Part shown: positions 19,013-26,893 of the stretch, in pieces
Layout of the letters: every line of letters starts with the position of its first letter
Position numbering within the stretch: position 1 is the stretch's first letter
Assembly: GCA_025127975.1 (NCBI GenBank)
Contig: JAHLYQ010000008.1
Location: 1 to 62,544 of the forward strand
DNA length: 62,544 nt
Origin: Synechococcus sp. CS-1331
Lineage (GTDB): Bacteria > Cyanobacteriota > Cyanobacteriia > PCC-6307 > Cyanobiaceae
Direction: 5' to 3'
Notes under the pieces: model-generated
The model's database searches: none
Told to the model about the DNA's origin: nothing
What the model saw: the letters and a program-made list of their open reading frames with translations, nothing else
Position numbers and translations under genes: made by a program

Positions 19013-19951
19013 ATGTTCAGTTGGGGGCGTGCCTTGCCGGCGCCGGGGCTGAACGACAACCGCCTCCAGGTGAAGCGGGTGCTGTTGGTGGCTCTGGCCG
19101 TCAATATCAGCATGACAGTGCTGAAGTTGGTGCTGGGCCTGCTCACCGGATCGCTGGCCGTTCTGGCCGATGCCATGCACAGCGCCACCGACGGATTTTC
19201 GAGCCTGCTGGGCCTGCTCACCAACGGCTTGTCCGATCCCGAACCGGACCGGGACCATCCCTACGGCCACCACAAATACGAGGCCATCGGGGCCCTGGCG
19301 ATCGCCGCCTTCATCCTGTTTACGGCGTTTGAAATCCTGCAGACGGCCGTCGATCGACTGCGTGTCGGGCTCCAACCCCTGCGGCTCGAGGGCCAGGAGT
19401 TATGGCTGCTGCTAGTGGTGCTGGGCTTCAACATCCTGCTGGCCAGCTATGAGCGCTCCGAGGGCAGGCGGCTGGGCAGCCAGCTGCTCAAGGCCGATGC
19501 AGCCCACACCAGTAGCGACGTCTGGACCACCGCCATGGTGCTGGTTGGGCTCTCCGGGGCGGTGTGGCTGAAGCTGCCCTGGCTGGATGTGGCCCTGGCC
19601 ATCCCCCTCTGCCTATTGCTGGTGAGGGTTTGTTGGACCGTGCTGCGCGCCAATCTGCCGCTGCTGGTCGATCAGATCGCCATTGCCCCAGAGGCGATTC
19701 ACCAGGTGGCCATGGACGTGCCGGGGGTGCTCAACTGCCACGACATCGCCAGTCGGGGCGTGCTGGGCCAACAGGTGTTTATCGACATGCACATGGTGGT
19801 GGATGCCAACGACCTGCCCACCGCCCATCGGATCACCGAGCTGGTGGAGGAACATCTGGAGATCAGATTCGGCCGGGTGCGCTGCACGATCCACCTCGAA
19901 CCGCGGGAATATGCCAGCGCTGCGATCACCTTCAAGGGGACCCATGGCTGA
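19013..19951 (+). CDS. cation diffusion facilitator (CDF) metal exporter
   Basis: This 312-residue protein has about six transmembrane helices. TM2 carries VLADAMHSATDGFSSLLGLL, where the Asp, His and Asp pattern forms the transport site. The next loop reads DRDHPYGHHKYEAIGALAIA, and TM5 contains LKADAAHTSSDVWTTAMVLV with a second Asp/His/Asp set. The cytoplasmic C-terminal domain has NCHDIASRGVLGQQVFIDMH. CDF proteins exchange Zn, Fe, Mn or Co for protons; the metal cannot be fixed from sequence, but mntCAB and this exporter are close neighbours. The start is the ATG at 19013; TTG 19010 is possible. Confidence 0.92.
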   Translation: MFSWGRALPAPGLNDNRLQVKRVLLVALAVNISMTVLKLVLGLLTGSLAVLADAMHSATDGFSSLLGLLTNGLSDPEPDRDHPYGHHKYEAIGALAIAAFILFTAFEILQTAVDRLRVGLQPLRLEGQELWLLLVVLGFNILLASYERSEGRRLGSQLLKADAAHTSSDVWTTAMVLVGLSGAVWLKLPWLDVALAIPLCLLLVRVCWTVLRANLPLLVDQIAIAPEAIHQVAMDVPGVLNCHDIASRGVLGQQVFIDMHMVVDANDLPTAHRITELVEEHLEIRFGRVRCTIHLEPREYASAAITFKGTHG

Positions 19952-20456
19952 GCTGCTGGACGGTCTGACATGCCGGCAACGCAGCCAGATCCGGGCCTGG
20001 GCCGCGGAACTGGAGGCCGCACCGAGCTGGTGCGGCAGCCTGCCGGTGGCCGTGTTGGAGCGCTGCTGGCTGCGGCTGCGGCGGGTGCCCGTGGAGCAAC
20101 TGGCGACGCTTCTGCCGCCAGATGCCAGTGGCGAGGCGCCTGAACTGGTGCGCTATCGGGGCTGGATCGCAGCCGGCCAGCCGGCCTGGTCGGCCCAGTT
20201 GCGCTGCTGGCAGGAATTCGGCCAACCGGCCTGCCAAGAAGCCCTGCGACACTTCTGGAGCCAGCAGGAGTGGGGCAACCACGGCTGGACCCTGGCCGCC
20301 TATCTGCAGTGGCTGGCCACCTATCGGCATCAGTTTGAAACTGGTGCCAGCCGCGCCCTGCCCCTGATTGTGCTGGCCCGACCCGGCCAGGCAGGGGGCC
20401 ATAAACTCCACTGGCTTACCCCCCTGGGTCAGCCGATGCGGCACACTTGCGCCTGA
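19944..20456 (+). CDS. conserved picocyanobacterial hypothetical protein
   Basis: This is a 170-residue soluble protein with no domain I recognise. It is rich in Trp (WAAELEAAPSWCGSLP; HFWSQQEWGNHGWTLAAYLQ), Leu and Arg, and predicted to be mostly helical. The ATG at 19944 overlaps the CDF gene by 8 bases, so it is coupled to it. The following gene starts 5 bases after its stop. Confidence 0.75.
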   Translation: MAELLDGLTCRQRSQIRAWAAELEAAPSWCGSLPVAVLERCWLRLRRVPVEQLATLLPPDASGEAPELVRYRGWIAAGQPAWSAQLRCWQEFGQPACQEALRHFWSQQEWGNHGWTLAAYLQWLATYRHQFETGASRALPLIVLARPGQAGGHKLHWLTPLGQPMRHTCA

Positions 20457-20461
20457 TTGCA

Positions 20462-21010
20462 ATGGCTGCGGCGATGGCCGATGACACCCCACCTAGCCAA
20501 CCCCGCACCGATCGGGGTGGCCGTTCCGGCGGCGACAGACCGGCGGGCAACCGGGAGCCGGGCGGATTCCGGATCCGTCTGAGCGACAACGAAATGCGGG
20601 CCGCCCAGGCCATCCAGGAGAGTTTTGGCCTGCGCTCCACCGTGGCCGCCCTGGGCTTTGCGATTCGCACCGTTGCCCAACTGCTCGAGGAGGGCAAGCT
20701 CGAAGGGCTGGTCGCCCAGCAGCGGGCCCAGGGAGATCGCCCCCCAGGGGAGCGAAGTCAAGGGGAAAGGCCCCAGGGGGAGAGGCGCTCCGGGGCCGGC
20801 GATGGCCGGCTCAACCGCCAGGAGCGCGCCCCCCGCATCGACCCCTTCGCCCGGCCCAGCAAGCCCGCGCCCCCCAGCCCTGAACCAGAGGCTCCCAGCC
20901 CCGAACCAGAGGCCCCCAGCCCTGAGCAAACAGATGGGGCCCTGCCGGCCGAGGAGATTCCAGGCAGCCCAGAGCCCCAGGAGCCCGACTCCGAAACCAG
21001 CGAGGGCTGA
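20462..21010 (+). CDS. hypothetical protein with a helix pair and a Pro/Glu-repeat tail
   Basis: This 182-residue protein has a disordered, Arg/Gly/Pro-rich start, then a conserved-looking core of about 50 residues (FRIRLSDNEMRAAQAIQESF, followed by GLRSTVAALGFAIRTVAQLL). The core resembles a small DNA- or RNA-binding helical unit but I cannot name it. The C-terminal half is disordered, with an Arg/Gln/Gly-rich stretch and then three copies of a SPEPEAP unit. The ATG at 20462 lies 5 bases after the previous gene; trpS starts 5 bases downstream. Confidence 0.75.
   Translation: MAAAMADDTPPSQPRTDRGGRSGGDRPAGNREPGGFRIRLSDNEMRAAQAIQESFGLRSTVAALGFAIRTVAQLLEEGKLEGLVAQQRAQGDRPPGERSQGERPQGERRSGAGDGRLNRQERAPRIDPFARPSKPAPPSPEPEAPSPEPEAPSPEQTDGALPAEEIPGSPEPQEPDSETSEG
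20876..20928 (+). repeat. in-frame 21-bp tandem repeat (SPEPEAP unit)
   Basis: About two and a half copies of a 21-base unit encode the acidic, proline-rich heptad SPEPEAP in the tail of the preceding protein. The copies differ only at a few third positions, which suggests slippage followed by drift. Confidence 0.75.
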
Positions 21011-21015
21011 GGCCG

Positions 21016-22044
21016 ATGCCACGGCCAAGGGTTCTCTCCGGGGTCCAGCCCACCGGGGCCTTGCACCTCGGCAACTGGCTGGGGGCGATCCGCAACTGGG
21101 TCGCCCTGCAGGAGAGCCACGACACCTACTTCTGCGTGGTGGATCTCCATGCCATCACCGTGCCCCATGAGCCGGCCAGGCTCGCCGAGGACACCCTGCG
21201 CACCGCCGCCCTCTACCTGGCCTGTGGCATCGACCCCCAGCGCGCCACGGTTTTTGTCCAGAGCCATGTCAGCGCCCACAGCGAACTGGCCTGGCTGCTG
21301 AACTGCGTCACGCCGCTCAACTGGCTCGAGCGCATGATCCAGTTCAAGGAAAAGGCGATCAAGCAGGGCGACCAGGTGTCCGTGGGTCTGCTCGATTACC
21401 CGGTGCTGATGGCCGCTGACATCCTTCTCTACGACGCCGATCTGGTGCCGGTGGGTGAAGACCAGAAACAACACCTCGAACTCGCCCGCGACATCGCCCA
21501 GCAACGCATCAACGCCCGCTTCGCCCCCAGGGATGGATCTGGGGAGCCGATCCCCCTGCTCCAGGTACCCAAACCCCTGATCCTCCAGCAGGGTGCCCGG
21601 GTGATGAGCCTCACCGACGGCACGGCCAAGATGAGCAAAAGTGATCCCAATGAGGGCTCCCGGATCAACCTGCTGGATCCGCCGGAACTGATCAGCAAGA
21701 AGATCAAGCGCGCCAAAACCGACCCCACCATGGGGCTGGAATTCGGCAACCCGGAGCGGCCGGAAGCCGACAACCTGCTTGGCCTCTACGCCCTGCTGGC
21801 CGGCAGAAGCCGGGAGCAGGCGGCCGTGGAATGCGGCTCCATGGGCTGGGGCAGCTTCAAGCCCCTGCTGGCCGAGGCGGCCGTCGAAGCCCTGCGGCCC
21901 GTGCAGGAGCGCTACCTGCACTGGCGCCAGCAGCCTGGAGCGGTCGAAGCCGTGCTGCGCGATGGCCAGGCCCGGGCCACTGCGGTGGCCGAGGCAACCC
22001 TCGAGCGGGTGCGCCGGGCCCTGGGATTCCTGCCCACCAGCTGA
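21016..22044 (+). CDS. trpS: tryptophanyl-tRNA synthetase
   Basis: This class I synthetase of 342 residues charges tRNA-Trp. It opens RVLSGVQPTGALHLGNWLGA, where HLGN is the HIGH-type motif. YPVLMAADILLYDADLVPVG and EDQKQHLELARDIA are typical of bacterial TrpRS, and KMSKSDPNEGSRINL provides the KMSKS loop. The length is normal. It is the last gene of the plus-strand run that begins with the CDF exporter. Confidence 0.96.
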   Translation: MPRPRVLSGVQPTGALHLGNWLGAIRNWVALQESHDTYFCVVDLHAITVPHEPARLAEDTLRTAALYLACGIDPQRATVFVQSHVSAHSELAWLLNCVTPLNWLERMIQFKEKAIKQGDQVSVGLLDYPVLMAADILLYDADLVPVGEDQKQHLELARDIAQQRINARFAPRDGSGEPIPLLQVPKPLILQQGARVMSLTDGTAKMSKSDPNEGSRINLLDPPELISKKIKRAKTDPTMGLEFGNPERPEADNLLGLYALLAGRSREQAAVECGSMGWGSFKPLLAEAAVEALRPVQERYLHWRQQPGAVEAVLRDGQARATAVAEATLERVRRALGFLPTS

Positions 22045-22071
22045 GCGCACCCGCCAGAGCCGGCCGGCCGC

Positions 22072-22518
22072 TCACGGTTCCCGGTACACAACCCTGCCCC
22101 GCTCATCATTGCCGACATCGAGCAGCTGGGCGTGGAGCAACCGCTCAATTTCCTGGCGCACCTCAGGGCTCTCGACCCCGGCGGGGAGCTCCAGCTCCAA
22201 CAGGGCGTCGTTGAGGCTGAAACCCGCCGCGCCACTGCGACGGGCCAGTTGCACCAACTGCCTTTCCACGGAGAGGCTGGGCTTGAGCGGCAACCAGCTG
22301 GCATTGGCCTGGTCGACCAGCTCTGGCATCAACAGCAGATCCACCAGCTGCCCCACAAAGCAGAGGCCGAAGGTCAGCAGCCAGAGGGTGCCACTGAGGG
22401 GCTTGCGGTTGTAGAGGCGGTGCACCCCGCAGACCCCCACCAGGCCGAGGGCCCAGAGGCCATAGGCCAGGGCCAGATTGCGGCGCTCCGGGGGCGGGAG
22501 CCGTCTACTACTGCCCAT
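22072..22518 (-). CDS. TM2-domain membrane protein
   Basis: This 148-residue protein has a two-helix TM2 domain: LALAYGLWALGLVGVCGVHR, the short loop LYNRKPLSGT, then LWLLTFGLCFVGQLVDLLLM. A soluble C-terminal part (about 80-148) looks like a winged-helix-type helical domain (LVQLARRSGAAGFSLNDALL). Function is unknown. The ATG at 22518 is chosen because it lies 5 bases after the upstream gene and directly before the charged start MGSSRRLPPPERRN. Confidence 0.82.
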   Translation of the reverse strand: MGSSRRLPPPERRNLALAYGLWALGLVGVCGVHRLYNRKPLSGTLWLLTFGLCFVGQLVDLLLMPELVDQANASWLPLKPSLSVERQLVQLARRSGAAGFSLNDALLELELPAGVESPEVRQEIERLLHAQLLDVGNDERGRVVYREP

Positions 22519-22522
22519 ATGG

Positions 22523-22906
22523 CTAGGCCCCGGGGCGCCCTGGCCCCTCGTCATCGGGCGGCTCCGGCAGGGATACGCCACTGAGACGCAAGGAGGCGGA
22601 AAGATCCCACACGCTGACCACCAGCTGGTGCCAGGGAGCGAGGGTTTCCATCTCCAGGGCCATCGGGATCGGCGCCGCCTGGCGCAGGCTGGTGGCGGCG
22701 CCGAGCTCCTTACGGGCCAGCTCGATCCGGGCGCGCAAGGAGCGCTGTTGTTCCGCCGGCATCACAGCCTCGGGGCAATGGTCAAGCAGCACCAGGCCCC
22801 GCTCAAACCAGCTGCTGAAGTCGCCCATCAGGGAAGCCAGCAACTGATCGAGCAGCTCCCCATCTGAGGCCGAGGGGGGAAAGGGGAATGGTGGATCAGA
22901 TCCCAT
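22523..22906 (-). CDS. DUF2605 protein
   Basis: This 127-residue soluble protein matches what I know of the cyanobacterial DUF2605 family: ELLDQLLASLMGDFSSWFER, then LVLLDHCPEAVMPAEQQ and RARIELARKELGAATSLRQA. It is mainly helical with a proline-rich C-terminus. Function is unknown. It is transcribed away from thrS and precedes the TM2 gene with a 4-base gap. Confidence 0.75.
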   Translation of the reverse strand: MGSDPPFPFPPSASDGELLDQLLASLMGDFSSWFERGLVLLDHCPEAVMPAEQQRSLRARIELARKELGAATSLRQAAPIPMALEMETLAPWHQLVVSVWDLSASLRLSGVSLPEPPDDEGPGRPGA

Positions 22907-22965
22907 CTGGCCAGCCTAGGAGCGCTGCGTAGGATTCCAAATCGCCCTGTTGAGCTGCGCGATTC

Positions 22966-24765
22966 GTGCCCGTGACCACCAGCAGCCCCGAACCAGCAGC
23001 GATCACCCTGCCCAAAACCAGCGAGAGCGAGCAGCTGCTGCGCATCCGCCACTCGATGAGCCACGTGATGGCCATGGCGGTGCAGAAGCTGTTCCCCCAG
23101 GCCCAGGTGACCATCGGCCCCTGGACCGAGAGCGGTTTCTACTACGACTTCGACAGCCCCGATCCCTTCAGCGAGGCCGATCTCAAGGCGATCAAGAAGG
23201 AGATGGTCAAGATCATCAATAGGAAACTGCCGCTCGAGCGCCTAGAGGTGAGCCGCGCTGAGGCCGAACGGCGGATCCAGGCCATCAACGAGCCCTACAA
23301 GCTGGAGATCCTGGCGGGGATCAAAGAGCCGATCAGCCTCTACACCCTGGGGGACCAGTGGTGGGACCTCTGCGCCGGCCCCCACGTGGCCCACACCGGC
23401 GAGCTCAACGCCAAGGCCTTCGAGCTCGAAAGCGTGGCAGGTGCCTACTGGCGCGGCGATGAAACCAAGGCCCAGCTGCAGCGCATCTACGGCACCGCCT
23501 GGGAGACCCCCGAGCAGCTGGCCGAACACCAGCGCCGCAAAGCCGAGGCGAAACGGCGCGACCATCGGCGCCTGGGCACCGATCTGAATCTGTTTTCAAT
23601 CGAGGATGAGGCCGGCGCCGGGCTGGTCTTCTGGCACCCCCGCGGCGCCCGCATGCGCCTGCTGATCGAAGACTTCTGGCGCCAGGCCCACTTCGATGCC
23701 GGCTACGAGCTGCTCTACACCCCCCACGTGGCCGATATCAGCCTCTGGAAGACCTCCGGCCACCTCGACTTCTACGCCGAGAGCATGTTTGGCCCGATGC
23801 AGGTGGATGAGCGCCAATACCAGCTCAAGCCGATGAACTGCCCGTTCCACGTGCTCACCTATGCCTCCGCCCTGCGCAGCTACCGGGAGCTGCCGATCCG
23901 CTGGGCCGAGTTGGGGACGGTGTATCGCTACGAGCGCCCCGGCGTGATGCATGGCCTGATGCGGGTGCGCGGCTTCACCCAGGACGACGCCCACGTGTTC
24001 TGCCTGCCGGAGCAGATCACAGCTGAAATCGTGGCCATTCTCGATCTCACCGAGCAGATTCTTTCCACCTTCGATTTCCGCAGCTACGAGATCAACCTCT
24101 CCACCCGGCCGGCCAAATCGATCGGCGAGGACGCCGTGTGGGAACTCGCCACCAACGGCCTGATCGGGGCGCTGGAGCGCAAGGGCTGGGCCTACAAGGT
24201 CGACGAGGGCGGCGGCGCCTTCTACGGCCCCAAGATCGACCTCAAAATCGAAGATGCCATCGGTCGGATGTGGCAGTGCTCCACGATCCAGCTCGACTTC
24301 AACCTGCCGGAGCGCTTCCAGTTGGAATATGTGGCGGCGGATGGATCGCGCCAGCAACCGATCATGATCCACCGGGCCATCTTCGGCTCGCTGGAGCGGT
24401 TCTTCGGGATCATGACCGAGAACTACGCCGGCGATTTCCCCTTCTGGCTCGCGCCCGAGCAGATCCGCCTACTGCCGGTGACCGATGAGGTGCGGGGCTA
24501 TGCCGAGGAGGTTCTGGGCCAGCTGAAGCGGGCCGGCGTGCGGGCCACGCTGGACCAATCCGGCGAGCGCCTGGCCAAATTGATTCGCAACGGCGAGCAG
24601 ATGAAGATCCCGGTGCTGGCGGTGATCGGCACCACGGAAGCCGAAGGGGGAAGCCTCAGCCTGCGCAGCCGCCGCGAGGGGGATCTGGGCACCATGGCGG
24701 TGGCCAAGCTGATCGAAGCCGCCAGCTTGGCCAATGCGGCCCGCTCCGCTGGCCTGCAGCCATGA
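22966..24765 (+). CDS. thrS: threonyl-tRNA synthetase lacking the N-terminal TGS domain
   Basis: This class II synthetase of 599 residues contains the editing domain motifs RIRHSMSHVMAMAV (HxxxH) and WDLCAGPHVAHTGE. The catalytic core has FYAESMFGPMQVDERQYQLK, KPMNCPFHVLTYASALRSYR and RVRGFTQDDAHVFCLPEQI, with the class II motif 3 at MIHRAIFGSLERFFGIM. A C-terminal anticodon-binding domain follows. Most bacterial ThrRS are about 640 residues and begin with a TGS domain, which is absent here. The start is a GTG at 22966, or GTG 22972. It overlaps glk by 4 bases. Confidence 0.95.
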   Translation: MPVTTSSPEPAAITLPKTSESEQLLRIRHSMSHVMAMAVQKLFPQAQVTIGPWTESGFYYDFDSPDPFSEADLKAIKKEMVKIINRKLPLERLEVSRAEAERRIQAINEPYKLEILAGIKEPISLYTLGDQWWDLCAGPHVAHTGELNAKAFELESVAGAYWRGDETKAQLQRIYGTAWETPEQLAEHQRRKAEAKRRDHRRLGTDLNLFSIEDEAGAGLVFWHPRGARMRLLIEDFWRQAHFDAGYELLYTPHVADISLWKTSGHLDFYAESMFGPMQVDERQYQLKPMNCPFHVLTYASALRSYRELPIRWAELGTVYRYERPGVMHGLMRVRGFTQDDAHVFCLPEQITAEIVAILDLTEQILSTFDFRSYEINLSTRPAKSIGEDAVWELATNGLIGALERKGWAYKVDEGGGAFYGPKIDLKIEDAIGRMWQCSTIQLDFNLPERFQLEYVAADGSRQQPIMIHRAIFGSLERFFGIMTENYAGDFPFWLAPEQIRLLPVTDEVRGYAEEVLGQLKRAGVRATLDQSGERLAKLIRNGEQMKIPVLAVIGTTEAEGGSLSLRSRREGDLGTMAVAKLIEAASLANAARSAGLQP

Positions 24766-25754
24766 GCGCCATCCTGGCCGGCGATATCGGCGGCACCAAG
24801 ACCCTGCTGGCCCTCTACCGGCTGGGCCCTGCCGGGGAACTGGAGCTCCAGCGCAGCGAGCGCTACATCTCGGCCGACTGGAGCGGCCTTGAGCCGATGG
24901 TGCGCACCTTTTTGGGCGGGGAAGCCGCGCCCCCGGCGGCCGCCTGTCTGGCCGTGGCGGGGCCGGTGGCGGGGGGCCGGGCCCAGCTCACGAACCTCAG
25001 CTGGCAACTCGACGAGGCCAGGCTGCAGATCGAAACCGCCATCCCCCGGGTGGAGCTGGTCAATGATTTCGCCGTGCTGATCCACGGCCTGGCCCATCTG
25101 GCCCCGCACCAGCAGGCCCCGATCCGGGCCGGCACTGCCCAGGACCAGGCCCCCCTGCTGGTGCTCGGGGCTGGCACGGGCCTCGGGGTGGCCTACGGGG
25201 TGCCCAGCCCGGCCGGCCTGGTGGCCATGGCCAGCGAGGCCGCCCACGGGGAATTCGCCCCCCGCAGCCAGGCCGAATGGGAGCTCAAGCAATGGCTTGG
25301 CCGCGAGCTGGGGCTGGAGCGGGTGTCGATCGAGCGGGTGGTGAGTGGCACGGGGCTGGGGGATCTGGCTCGCTGGCTGCTGCACTGCCGCCATCCCGAC
25401 GGGGATCACCCCCTCTGCCACCTGCCCCAGCCCAGCGAGCTGCCCGCGGCGGTCGCCGCAGCGGCAAGCCAGGGCGACCACCTGGCGATAGAGGCCCTTG
25501 GGCTCTGGATCAGCTGCTACGGCAGCGTCTGCGGCGATCTGGCCCTGGCTGGCCTCAGCCACGGGGGCATCTGGCTGGCGGGCGGAACGGCCGCCAAACT
25601 GCTCGATCAGCTCCGCTCTGCCGGCTTTTTAGCAGCCTTCCTGGCCAAGGGCCGGCTGGCTCCCGTACTGGCCCAGATGCCGATCACGGCCGTGATCGAT
25701 CCGGAGATCGGCCAGTTCAGCGCGGCCTGCCGGGCCCGCATGCTGGTGGCCTGA
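24762..25754 (+). CDS. glk: glucokinase (Glk family)
   Basis: Glucokinase phosphorylates glucose with ATP. The 330-residue protein begins SAILAGDIGGTKTLLALYRL with the phosphate-1 loop. It also has AACLAVAGPVAGGRAQLTNL, LVNDFAVLIHGLAHL, LVLGAGTGLGVAYGV and ASEAAHGEFAPRSQAEWELK, with the substrate-site Asp in VNDF and the conserved Glu in EAAHGEF. The C-terminal GIWLAGGTAAKLLDQL is the adenosine motif. It overlaps thrS by 4 bases. A second, unrelated sugar kinase (ROK) is encoded at 34 kb. Confidence 0.94.
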   Translation: MSAILAGDIGGTKTLLALYRLGPAGELELQRSERYISADWSGLEPMVRTFLGGEAAPPAAACLAVAGPVAGGRAQLTNLSWQLDEARLQIETAIPRVELVNDFAVLIHGLAHLAPHQQAPIRAGTAQDQAPLLVLGAGTGLGVAYGVPSPAGLVAMASEAAHGEFAPRSQAEWELKQWLGRELGLERVSIERVVSGTGLGDLARWLLHCRHPDGDHPLCHLPQPSELPAAVAAAASQGDHLAIEALGLWISCYGSVCGDLALAGLSHGGIWLAGGTAAKLLDQLRSAGFLAAFLAKGRLAPVLAQMPITAVIDPEIGQFSAACRARMLVA

Positions 25755-25781
25755 GACACTGGGCCGAATCGTAGTGTTCAG

Positions 25782-26786
25782 ATGGCGCGCCCCCGGGTAG
25801 GCCAAGGGGTTCTGGTTCATGTACCCGCCACCACCGCCAACGTGGGGCCAGGTTTTGACTGCCTGGGCGCGGCCCTGGAACTCGACAATGTCTTCCAGAT
25901 GCGCTGCATCGAAGGCGGCAGCGAGCGCTTTGATCTGATCATTGAGGGCAGCGAGGGGGCCCACCTGCGCGGCGGGCCCGACAATCTCGTGTATCGCTCG
26001 GCCCAACGGGTGTGGAAGGAAGCCGGCGAGGAGCCGGTGGCCCTTGAGGCCAGGGTGCGGCTGGCCGTGCCGCCAGCCAGGGGGCTGGGCAGCAGCGCCA
26101 CCGCCATCGTGGCTGGCCTGATCGGCGCCAACGCGCTGGTGGGGGAGCCCCTCAGCCGCGAGAAGCTGCTGGAGCTGGCCATCGATATCGAAGGCCACCC
26201 CGACAACGTGGTGCCCTCCCTGGTGGGGGGGCTCTGCATGACCGCCAAGGCCGCCTCCCACCGCTGGCGGGTGGTGCGCTGCGAGTGGTCGAGCGAGGTG
26301 CAGGCGGTTGTGGCCATCCCCGCCATCCGGCTGACCACCAGTGAGGCCCGGCGGGCCATGCCCAAGTCCATACCCGTGGGCGATGCGGTAATCAACCTGG
26401 GGGCCCTGACCCTGCTGCTCCAGGGCCTGCGCACGGGCAACGGCGACCTGATCACCGATGGCATGCACGACCGACTGCACGAGCCCTACCGCTGGGGCCT
26501 GATCCTGGGCGGCCGGGCCGTGCGGGAGGCCGCGATCGCGGCGGGGGCCTGGGGCTGCGTGATCAGCGGGGCGGGCCCCAGCCTGCTGGCCCTCTGCCCC
26601 AGGCCGGTGGCCGAGGCCGTTGGCCAGGCCATGGTGCGGGCCTGGCACCAGGCCGGGGTTGAATCCCACGCCCACGCCCTGGCCATCCAGCACCGGGGCA
26701 GCAGCTGGGAGAACCTGCCCGATCGGAGCCCGGCCAGCCCGGACGAGCCGGGCCCTAGGCCTGGCCCTACTCCTCGGCAGCCCTAG
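25782..26786 (+). CDS. thrB: homoserine kinase
   Basis: This GHMP-family kinase of 334 residues phosphorylates homoserine on the way to threonine. The N-terminus reads VHVPATTANVGPGFDCLGAA, the signature of ThrB. The ATP-binding loop is PPARGLGSSATAIVAGLIGA. GHPDNVVPSLVGGLCM and WGCVISGAGPSLLALCPRP complete the set. The last 25 or so residues are a proline-rich tail not usual for the family. Threonine supply fits the neighbouring thrS. Confidence 0.95.
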   Translation: MARPRVGQGVLVHVPATTANVGPGFDCLGAALELDNVFQMRCIEGGSERFDLIIEGSEGAHLRGGPDNLVYRSAQRVWKEAGEEPVALEARVRLAVPPARGLGSSATAIVAGLIGANALVGEPLSREKLLELAIDIEGHPDNVVPSLVGGLCMTAKAASHRWRVVRCEWSSEVQAVVAIPAIRLTTSEARRAMPKSIPVGDAVINLGALTLLLQGLRTGNGDLITDGMHDRLHEPYRWGLILGGRAVREAAIAAGAWGCVISGAGPSLLALCPRPVAEAVGQAMVRAWHQAGVESHAHALAIQHRGSSWENLPDRSPASPDEPGPRPGPTPRQP

Positions 26787-26799
26787 GTAGATCTACCTA
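26784..26799. promoter_or_regulatory. perfect 16-bp palindrome between thrB and ndhD
   Basis: TAGGTAGATCTACCTA begins at the thrB stop codon and is a perfect inverted repeat with no spacer. A small GC hairpin (CGCCC-CCT-GGGCG, 26801-26813) follows. With ndhD starting about 95 bases further on, this could be an operator for ndhD. No known regulator consensus was recognised. Confidence 0.35.
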
Positions 26800-26893
26800 A
26801 CGCCCCCTGGGCGGCTGATACATTGCTCCCGAGACTTGCGGTGCCTGATCCCGGCCCTGCCGAACGTACCCCCAGACCTGCAACCGGGCCGTG

